Shown here: positions 45,828 to 55,262 of the stretch, one piece after another | How the letters are laid out: every line of letters starts with the position of its first letter | Numbering within the stretch: the first letter of the stretch is position 1 | Origin: Sipunculus nudus | Taxonomy: Eukaryota > Annelida > Sipuncula > Golfingiida > Sipunculidae | Assembly (NCBI GenBank): GCA_026874595.1 | Contig: CM049322.1 | Location: 26,015,400 to 26,079,399, forward strand | DNA: 64,000 bases | Direction of reading: 5' to 3' | Position numbers and translations under genes: made by a program | Notes under the pieces: generated by a model | What the model saw: the letters and a program-made list of their open reading frames with translations, nothing else | Database searches by the model: none | What the model was told of the DNA's origin: nothing

Positions 45828-47420
45828 TTAGTTTAAAACTGATACAATGTTACAAGTGTGCACAGTAACGTTAACAGGATTAGGTAACTGTCTACCACAA
45901 GCTTCCATCTCACTGTTTAACACAGAACGTGGTTCATGATACAAATTCGTATGTTGTCCAGCATTAGCTCTTCTCGAGTATCTACGTGGATGTGGTGGAT
46001 CTTCCTGATCACCAACGTCTGCATGTGGTTCCTGCTCTACCTGGGTAGGGTCTGGTTCTACTGGAACTGGGTTTTGTCTGATAACAATGAACCTTTCTGT
46101 TCCGAGATCATCCTCCTCATCTTCCGAACGCTGGAGGCTTTCCTCTCACCCTATCTGGTCCCTTCCTGAGCAAGGATTGCCAGTGCACTCGAGCAGTTCC
46201 TCTCGATTCACCCATTTAGGCTCGCCTTCACCGTCAGCCTTCTGTACTTTATAGACATCCTTGTCCTCGAATCTGGACAGGACTTTGAATACATCGGGGT
46301 GATAAGCTTCGCTATCTTGTGTCTACCACGTATACCACAATTCCTAAAACGGACGGATGTTCCAACCACTAATGGTTGTTCCTGAGCAGTCTGATCGTGT
46401 CTCTGTTTGCGCACCTCCGCTGCTCTCGCAAGGTTTCTCTCTACAATGTTGTAGGTTTCGCGCAGTCTCCGCCGATGTGCCGTTACCCAAGGGATATCCT
46501 CAGCGTCGAGTTCAGGTTGACCTAGTCCAAGGTACACATCAACTGGAAGTGTTGCTTCACGTCCAAAAAGTAGATAAAATGGGCTATACCCTGTTGAAGA
46601 ATGGGGGGTGACGTTGTATGTGAACACCAACTCAGCGATATACTCCGGCCATCTCCGTTTCTTGTTAACTTCCAGGGTTCTGAGAAGGTCGTGTAATGTT
46701 CTGTTAAAATGTTCACACTGTCCATTTGACTGTGGCCTGTATGCTGTAGTCTGCGACTTTCTTATCCCGTACATGTCACATAAAGCTCGCACAACATGAC
46801 CTTCAAAATCTCGACCTCGGTCACTATGTAAACGCACTGGTGCTCCGTATCTCGAAAACCATTCCCGACTTAGCACTCGAGCAACCATGGTGGCTTTCTG
46901 ATCCCTTGTGGGGACGGCAACTGTCCACTTAGTGAATATGTCAGTAATTACTAAGATGTTCTCTCTGCCATCCGTGGCAGGCTCCAACACAGTGAAGTCC
47001 ACAGCAATTACTTCTAGTGGCCAGACTGCAGTTATCGTACCCAGTGGAGTCTTTACCCTTTTGTACTTGGACAGAGTGCATCGGCCACAACGCGCAATCC
47101 AGTCAGTGATAAACTCATTCATTCTGGGCCAATAGCATCTCTTTCGGACCATTTGTTCCGTCCTTTCAACACCCTGGTGTCCATTTTCGTCATGAAGGGC
47201 ACCTAACAGTTGGTTATGTAACTCTGCAGGCAGTACAAGCTGTTTTAAGGGTCTCAGCTTTGGATCTTTAACACGTCTGTAGAGGACTCCTTCAGGGTAC
47301 ATCAATTGGAGTTCTCGCGGTTTCCTGCGCCTTTCACTCAATGGTGGAATGGACTTGCGCTTCTAATCCGTGAGGAATGGTCCTATTATGGGTTCCTTCC
47401 CTTGTAGATCTGCTAAGGCT
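45828..47420 (-). pseudogene. Gypsy integrase and C-terminal tail, frameshifted
   Basis: The main frame is 47341-46208. It holds the zinc-binding H50, H55, C85 and C88 (in GALHDENGHQG and CGRC) and the catalytic triad D115 (AVDFTVLE), D174 (HSDRGRDFE) and E210 (NGQCEHFNRT), with the usual 35 residues between the last two. Insertion of element DNA is its role. A GPY/F-like basic domain follows. The frame shifts near 46310; a different frame then reads DVFKVLSRFEDKDVYKVQKA and an acidic, proline-rich tail to a stop at 45828-45830. A TAG near 47362 and a frameshift near 47395 separate it from RNase H. The triad is intact. Confidence 0.88.
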
Positions 47421-48009
47421 TCCTTGGACAAGTGCAGCAGTGAAGTAGCCTCCAAAGCATCGCTTAGGAAAGGTTGCTTCTCACGAGCACCATACTCCCC
47501 AACCTTCCACTGAAGTTCTATGTCAAAACATGTGGTACACGAAGCCTCCCAAAGGATCTCACTTGACTTTGGTGAACTGTGGGCAAGTCAGTGTCATCTG
47601 AGCAGGCTGCTAATGCATAGAGAGTATGTGTATCCTCCTCAACAGGTTCCTCCTCGCCATCTTGGTCCCAAGGGCAGGTCGACAACGCATCTGCCCCTAC
47701 GTTCTTGCGACCTGAGCGATACACTATCTCAAAATTGAATCCAGCTAATATGTTGGCCAAGTGCTGTTCAACTGCTGAACGCTTGGTTTGTTTCAGGAAA
47801 TAGGTCAACGGATTGTTGTCCGTAATGACTGTAAAGGGCTTCTCTTGGAGGTACTCTCTGAACTTTTCGGTTATGGCCCATTTCAGGGCCAACAACTCGA
47901 GCTTCTTGGAACTGTACTTATCCATGTTCCTTTCTCCTCGGCGTAACCCTCTGCTTGCATAGGCGATGACTTTTCGCTTCCCTCCTTGAACTTGACTGAG
48001 TATTGCCCC
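47421..48009 (-). pseudogene. Gypsy RNase H domain and linker
   Basis: Same frame as the upstream 962-codon frame, after the TAA at 48010-48012. Reads VIAYASRGL, then KYSSKKLELLALKWAITEKF, VITDNNPLTYFL and GRKNVGADALS, the classic Ty3/gypsy RNase H blocks. It degrades template RNA. An acidic linker (EEEPVEEDTHT) follows; the frame ends at 47518-47520 and a shifted frame carries KVGEYGAREKQPFLSDALEA toward integrase. Confidence 0.85.
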
Positions 48010-50898
48010 TTATCCTTGACATGAGGCGTCTGTCTCCACCACAAACGGCAGTGTAAAGTCTGCAAAACTGAGAACTGGGGCTGTTGTCAAGGCCTGCCTG
48101 ATATCTTCGAACGCTCCTTGACACCTCAAGTCCCAATGCTGTCCTATGGGGACGCTCTGCCTCTTGGTTTTCTGGAGTTTCAGTAGGGTGCTAACCAAGT
48201 CATTCAACAGAGACACTCTGCTGGCAAACTTTGGAATGAATCTCCTATAATAAGAGCAAAACCCAAGAAATGTCCTCAACTCCTTCAAGGTAGTTGGTTT
48301 CTGCCAGCATACCACGTAACTAATCTTGTCTGGGTCTGGGCTAACCCCTTCGGATGTTACAACATGTCCCAAGTAGTTGACCTTGGTATGGAAAAAGTGA
48401 CACTTCTGTAGAGAAAGCTTGAGCCCGTGTGTCCTTAGCTTTCTGAAGACGTTCTCGAGCCTGGGTAAATGTTCCTCCCATGTCGGCGAGTACACGATTA
48501 TATTGTCCAGATACACAAGGAGAGTATCATACAGGTCTTCTCTGAAAAAAGTGCTCATCAGTCGCTGCCACGTTGCGGGACTATTTGCCAAACCAAATGG
48601 CATCCTCTGAAATTCGTATAGCCCGGCTGGCGTTGCAAATGCCGTCTTGTGGCGGTCTTCGAGCGCCACTTCCACCTGCGAATAGGCGGTCGCCAAATCA
48701 AGAGTACTAAATACGGTTGCACTTCCGAGGGCCTCAAGTGAGTCCGTAATCCTCGGCAAAGGGAAAGAATCTCTCCTTGTACTCTGATTCAGTTTTCTAT
48801 AATGGACGCACAGACGTATCTGGCCGGATCTCTTGCACACCACGACCATCGGTGACGCATACGGCAAGTTGCTTTCACATATGATACCTTGCTTTAGCAG
48901 GTCTTCGAGATGACATTTCACTTCCCTCCACAATTGAGGTGACAGTCTCCTGAAGGGCTGGACTATTGGGGACTCACTTTCTGTGACTATGCGATGCTGT
49001 ACCAGTGGGGTGCAGCTCAAAGGTTCACCGTCCTTGTAGAATATATCCTGATATTCTCGAAATAGTCCCAGCACATCTCCTTTGTCTAGCTCGATCGACC
49101 CAAAGTCAAACATATCTTCCCAAGGGACATGGCCCCCATCTCTGGATGTAGCTTGGCCTTGACCCTGGCCATCCTTCTTGATCACGATATCTTGTCCTGC
49201 CAAACAGACCTCAAAACGTCCTGTTTGGATCGCTTCCACTTTTGTCACCGTTCCAATTGGTGTCCTCGGTTTGATGCACACTGTATGGGTACAATGATTA
49301 ACCAATTGCACGCACTTGGGGCTTGCCCTAACTACGGTGGGCACCACTTGCAAATTCTTTGGCAGATGAGTCATGTCCTTCAAGGGCTCTAATACAGAAA
49401 CAGAGCCATCCACTGGTCCGCTCACTTTAACTGGGCTTAAACTAAGGGGTGGAATGTACACCGCTTGTGTTTCAGCTACTCTGACCACCGAAGACTCATC
49501 TCCCTCTGTGTCTTCCACTTTTATGAGCCCAGCCAGGTCTTTGATGTGCACCAGCACATTGGTTCCCAACATACCCGGTAACCTCTTCCGTGCTTCTATA
49601 GTCTTTGGGGTGTCCTTAACCACCAGTACTCCTACATCACGTATCACTGTCCCATGCACCTCTAAATCGAGAATGGAAAGTCCGATATATGGGACCTCCA
49701 TCCCATTGCCTGCTCTTAGAGTGAGCCACTCTACTGGGTCTACGATGTCGCGACCCTCAGTTAGGATCCAGTCTGAGAAGAAAGTCTCGCTAATTGTGGT
49801 CACCATGGAGCCGGTATCCACTAGGCAATCTACTTCGACCCCAGCAAACTTCGCTTTGGTGACTGGTCTCTTGCCAACTGTCTTATACTGTTCTACGGGG
49901 TACACAACAATGGTCTCTAAGTCGGTTGCCTGACCCTTTTCACTGTTCCCTTTAGGCTTGCGGTTTGGGCAGTTTCGTCTCAAGTGTCCCACTTGGTTGC
50001 ATCCAAAACACCTCCGGGTCTCTCCAGTGGCTTGAGGTGACGGGCTTCCTTGCACCCTGTTGCCTGCTGGTGGAAAACTGCCCAAGAGGGTGTTAATTAT
50101 CTCACCCTGTTTCTTGATCTGCTGTTGCTGTTGCTCTTGTACCTTCAGGAGGGCCTTAAGTTGTTCCTGAAGTGACTCTACTTCACTGCTCTTCCCCGCA
50201 GGTCTCTGTGTCAGAGCGCCACTACTGGTCCAGTCGCCACATACATTGACCGCATGTGCTGTAGTCCCCCTGCGAGTAGTGTCTGCACATAATTCGCCTT
50301 CCTCGGCCCAACGAATTGCCTCCTCTCTTATGTCAAGGAAGGTGGTATCTGGATGCTCCCTGATATATCTCTTTAACTCTCTCCTCAAATTCCCATCTCT
50401 CACCTTTTCCGCAAACCGGTCGCGCACAACCTTGTCTTCATCAGGAAATGCATCTGGGTCTTTACGTCTCACTCGAGCCAGTAATCCCATAAGTCCATGA
50501 CTGAACTCTCTAAGCGTTTCCTTCTCTCGCTGTCTTCGCGCATAAAAGGCATCCATTAGCTGCGTAGTCGACAGTTTCTCACCAAAAGCCTCACGAAGTA
50601 GGGAGAATATGGCTTCTGGTTCCTTTTTCTTGTCATCACTGGCATACCACACTTCCTCCCTCGCAGCACCTTCCAAATGAGATTCAATGAAATCTACCGC
50701 CATCCGACCAGTCAAGCCTTGGCCCCGCAGCGCCCTGTTGACCTCTGAAAGCCAATCATCAAGGTCAGGTGTAGCGCTGTCAAAGTGTCTCAGCCTCTGA
50801 TGGGTTTGTATAACTCTGGTGACAGGACTCTCCCCCTGTACATGCACCATACGCTGCACGTCTTCAACCTGCTTTTTTAAGTTTTCTAAATCAGCCAT
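48010..50898 (-). pseudogene. Gypsy gag-protease-reverse transcriptase frame (962 codons)
   Basis: The start MADLENLKKQVEDVQ is at 50898. Residues ~1-290 are a gag capsid-like region (DDWLSEVNRALRGQG; EKETLREFSHGLMGLLARVR). A CCHC knuckle CFGCNQVGHLRRNC is at residues 297-310. The aspartic protease box CLVDTGSMVTT has its Asp at residue 361. The RT has VCKRSGQIRLCVHYRKLN, STLDLATAYSQVEV (motif A) and FQRMPFGLANSPATW (motif B). Motif C reads VYLDNIIVYS at residues 795-804, so the second catalytic Asp is Asn (codon 48502-48504). The frame ends SCQG at an in-frame TAA inside RNase H. gag and pol are one frame here. Copy is not functional. Confidence 0.9.
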
Positions 50899-52275
50899 AA
50901 TAATTTGTGATAAATTGTCACAATAGTGTTTAGTTCAGACAAAACCCACAATTATGCAAAAGTTCTCAACATCAATCAATACATTAACCAGGTAATAAGG
51001 TGTTCAGCTAACAAAAGTCTGCAACTGTACAGTCTCTGGGCTACAAACTGTGGCCCCTAGTAATGCTTCATACACTAACTGGATGCCTAGAGATTTGACA
51101 CTCTATACATCCTATGCTCGGTAGCCTCAACAAAGTTAAACCAATCATTCACAAAACAATGTTGGCTCCTAAACGTGTTACACACAGTGCAATGACTTAT
51201 ACCTGTCCAGGCTTTTACAGAAAATACATATTACACAATTATTCTCCACCTAACATAGTTCAACACCAATGTTACCCTGGCCAATTAAAGGCCTCTGTTA
51301 GCTTGTACTTACAAAAAATGAAGATCTGCCTGTTCCACCTAACCGCAGCAGAACATATAAGCAAATCAGTGTTTTACATATAACTACACATATATCAATT
51401 CTTCAAGTGCCCTTGTATCTCCCTGAAATACATCACATGGTTCCATACCACACAACAGCGAGTTAATAAGACGCACTTGTCGCCTCATATAAATATGACA
51501 CCTCTGATATCAATGATGAGTATACACCATATACCAGTCTAACCACAATACACCAATGTAATATTAAATGAATGACAATCCAATCTGTTAGGGTAAACAC
51601 ATAACTCGGTGCACCAATCATAGCACTGTGCCAAACAAATCAAGATATCAATAGTCCCAATGAAAACAATAGACCCATGTAACCTTAATGGAATGTCACT
51701 TAGCCCAGACCATTCCAACTCTAGGTAATGCAAAGGAAGTTTCTAGTTACAGCAATGTACAGCTTAGACAAAATTACTGTGAGCTTAATGAAGTATCAAG
51801 TTACTGCAATATGTCTCAAAACATTAAACATATATCAGGGATCATGTGTGGGTATATACAAACAAACAAGTCAAAGTTGGTGAATATGTACTATATCCAT
51901 TAAGTAATGAACCATGAAACATATATATGCACTTGTGATCACGTGAAGTATGTCACCAGGTTTTGGTCTACCTGTATACTCAGCGGGGCCAGCTGAAGTC
52001 ATCAACAATATCTTTGCACCTTAAAGCAATACAAAAGTATTCTTGCCCACTGTGTGCTCACACAGTGTACCAATAACAAAGTCCAGCTTAGCATTAAATC
52101 AATCAAGCTGTATCCAGGAAGTCTCTAGTCCCTCCAATTTTTGGTATTACATCAGCTGTCACAAACAGGCACCAACACCATCTACAGGTTGAAGGCATCA
52201 TCAAGGAACACAGGCATCACTGACGATCACAGGCATCACTGCAGATCAAAGGCATCCTCCCAGACCACAGGCACC
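50899..52275 (-). other. Gypsy 5' leader between primer site and gag
   Basis: About 1.4 kb of untranslated leader with only short frames on either strand. No accessory gene recognised. Long leaders are common in this group. Confidence 0.6.
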
Positions 52276-52294
52276 ATCCCACTTCTGACAGATC
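52276..52294 (-). promoter_or_regulatory. Candidate primer binding site (tRNA-Leu-like)
   Basis: The minus strand just inside the 5' LTR reads GATC then TGTCAGAAGTGGGAT. The latter is the complement of the 3' acceptor and T-arm end of a common animal tRNA-Leu(CAA), as I recall that family. The complement of CCA (TGG) is not present before it. Match from memory, so moderate confidence. Confidence 0.5.
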
Positions 52295-53482
52295 TGTAAC
52301 CGGGCGGGCTCAGCTGGTTACGTTTTGGATATCTAGTGCCTGTCCAAGAATTCACAACACAGCTTTGTGGGAAATTCTTTAATATTTTCTGGTGTGCCTT
52401 TACATCTCCGGTCCAAACAACACCCGGAACAAACACCCTGTAACACATTATGGTTACGGTAAGTATGAAAAAATAAAATTATATAAACATAGTTTTAACC
52501 TTACATCTCAAAATGAATCTTGTTGTACAATATATAGCCTTCCTCAAGTACAGGCAGCATTAAACACATATAAGTATGAATGACATAATATTTGTATCCG
52601 TTAGTCTTCAACTGCTGATATATCTCAGTACAAAGTAATCTCAGTACAAAGTACAAATATAAGCCAAGTCTTAAGCTACTAAACATTACAATATTGATAT
52701 AATCTGACAACAAAATGTTAACGTTCCACTGTCATATACAAGTCACAGCAGTACTAATTAAATACCACGAAATATACTGTCCACTCCCGTGGGTAATCTC
52801 TCTGTACGGCAATAACTATGACCTCGTCTCACAGCCTACAATACAGGATAACAAGCTCGGTTGATGCGTAATGCCAATTAAATGCGTTAGACATCAGTTT
52901 TATTATATGCAACATGATGACTGATATACAGTTGATACACCAATTTTACTGTTATCCGGCGTCAAGACCTCATTCAGCTCGTTTAATAACCACAGCTGTC
53001 GATTACAGTTAGATAATAATGACTATGGTCTTACTCGTATAGACACTATATCTCTATATATCACGATAATATAACAAATGGTTTCTCGGACTTTCTACTG
53101 TGTAACTGGGATTCATGCAGGGCTGACGTCACAAGGCTCTTCCGGCCATGTGCTTTCTCACAAGACATAGAAAATAAAATCTTATCGTTAATATACGAAA
53201 TGATTACATAAAAACGATTGTCCTACAGAAAAATAATATCATTTACCGTACTGTGGCAGGGATTCTGGCAGTTGACAACACTTAATCTGTCGCAAGGAGT
53301 GGATTTACGTCGCACCCTCTAAGATCCTGCCTAAGTTCCCGCCATGTTCTCGCTTTAACTATGTTCCTACCGAACACTTACGAAGTTAGCCGAACGTCTA
53401 CATCATTAGTTACAAAAAGTGGAACTAGGTGGCGCCAACGGCTGGAGAAACTATGTCCAAAAACAAAGTGCGCCTGGTCACA
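52295..53482 (-). repeat. LTR of the gypsy element (5' LTR in element orientation)
   Basis: TGTAACCGGGCGGGCTCAGC ... CGCCTGGTCACA, with a 4-bp difference in length from the other LTR (CTTTAACTATG for CTCTATG). Promoter and polyadenylation signals were not resolved. Confidence 0.92.
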
Positions 53483-53486
53483 TATC

Positions 53487-53595
53487 AATTGTGCTAGTGC
53501 TACTCTTGAGTATGGGTAACCCATAATTATTAAATAACAGTTAACTCCTTCATAAAATGCATGGTAATTAACATGACTTATAGTGGACTTTTTTT
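53487..53595. other. Short A+T-rich spacer
   Basis: Continuation of the sequence that the LTR element split; nothing recognised. Confidence 0.5.
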
Positions 53596-55262
53596 TTAGC
53601 GAACCTGTGAGCTTATGCGATGGTGCGGCGGCGTCCGTGGTGCGTCGTCTGTACGTTTACCCATACTATCTCGAAAACGGCATCACCACACCTAGGCCTA
53701 ATGCAAAATATCAGTCTCCTAAAAAACTCGTATCGAATTTTGTTCATGTTTGGCTATCTACATTTACTTAGATTTTATAGGGGAAAAGGCTTAAAACCTT
53801 TAAAAATCTTCTTCTCAGAAACCATCCAGCCATATTGACCAATATTTCACAGAAATAATCCCAGAAACAATCTCTTTCAAGTTTGTTTGAATGGTTCCAT
53901 TTCGGTGATTTTTGGCCGATTTACAGGAAGTTGAACTTAATCATCTGTCCAAAAAAAGCATACTAAAATTTCAATCTCAGAAACGACTGGAGCTATCATC
54001 ACCAAATTTTATGCCAATGTTGGTCACATGAGTCATATCTGAAAATGAGGTATTGGTGGCGCCACCTGCATCGGCCTTTTTTTGTACGGGGGTCATCAGT
54101 GCCTGTGTCATACTGAGGGCTACAAAGAACTTCTCTGACACCATAAGGCCAAATGTGTTATTATCGCACAGATATGATCCCAGGGATCATATCAGTGCTT
54201 TCTTAAGTTTGCAAAACGTTTTTCCACTGACGCCAATTTGTTTAATATTTTACAAGAATAATCCCCACAATAATTCTTATAATAATTGTCTTGGTTCCAC
54301 ATGAATGATTTTGGCTGAATTATGGAGATTGAATTGAGTCATTTTACCATATAAGTTAGCTGTGTGAAGCAGTTACATCTAGCCTTGCAACAGTTTAGCA
54401 GCATCTATTACATCATGCCACAAGACATTTAGATTTCAGGTTAATTAGCTTGGCAGACTGAGAACTATTTCAGATTTGGCAACAGGCCAAAGTTCAGCCT
54501 TGATCTATTTATAGCTTTGGCAAACTGCCAACTGTGTCAGATAATGCAAGAGGTCAAGAGTTCACTCAGTGCAAGAAGGTACAGGTCAAAAGTTCACTCA
54601 GTCTAGCCAGGTGCAGGTCAAGAGTTCACTCAGGGCAGTAGCTTAATCCAGTAATTTATCACAGTTCACTCGGGGGAACTGCCTTTCTCACCTAAGCCTA
54701 GTCAGCCCAGTGCATCAGACTCAAGGTAAGTTTGATGTATGGACCTGATATTTTGACCTGTTTATGCGTCTTTGATGGCTTTCTCGTTCACGAGACAGGT
54801 GTCGCCACCTACAATGACTTTTGCACACTGTATGTGCCTGGTTAATTCTACTAAGAAATTTGATATATCAGCCTGAAATTGGGCATATTTATTATTATAC
54901 ATATCGAATAGCTTGATCATGTACAAGACTGGTGGTGCCACATACAATAATTTCTTAACAGTGTATGTCCCTGCTTATTTCTCAGGAGGGGTTTGATATA
55001 TCAGTCTGAAATTGGGCATATGTGTATATCTCTGATAGCTTCGTTGTATACAAGGCTGGTTGTGCCAGCTATAATAATTTTTGTGTTGTGTGCAACGATG
55101 CCAGAATTCCAGCAGTGATGTTTGTGTAATTGTTTCTTATTAAAAATGTCTAGTTCTTGCATTGTTCATATACATGTTACACGTGTACTTGAAAAGTAAT
55201 TGTCCAGCATTGAAGCATTATACCTGGTGTATATTCGATTGCGCAGGTCCCATTAAGCCTTG
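53596..55262 (+). mobile_element. Family D element, copy D8
   Basis: 5' TTAGCGAACCTGTGAGCTTATGC, box at 54055, T-rich core, minisatellite 54460-54660, distal units with GGTGTCGCCACC (54799) and GGTGGTGCCACA (54931), uninterrupted CTATAATAATTTTTGTGTTGTG site, and a worn 3' end GCGCAGGTCCCATTAAGCCTTG in which the hairpin has been lost. Complete in module order. Confidence 0.72.

Larger units (their letters stand above)
44479..53482 (-). mobile_element. Ty3/gypsy LTR retrotransposon, 9.0 kb, minus strand
   Basis: Two ~1.19-kb LTRs flank a gag-pol region read on the minus strand: gag with a zinc knuckle, protease, reverse transcriptase, RNase H, integrase and a tail. That order is standard Ty3/gypsy. 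The host bases TATC (or ATATC) flank both ends (44474-44478 and 53482-53486). I count roughly 20 substitutions and one small indel between the LTRs by eye, about 1.5-2%, so the insertion is fairly young. The polyprotein has several stops and frameshifts and an altered RT active site. It lies in E-derived sequence. Confidence 0.9.

Noticed and set aside
49129-49933. Plus-strand frames (87 and 186 codons) over the gypsy pol
   Set aside because: Antisense shadows of the gag-pol frame; no motif seen.
51114-51383. 89-codon plus-strand frame in the gypsy leader as an accessory gene
   Set aside because: It is antisense to the element, has no recognisable domain and sits in sequence with similar short frames on both strands.
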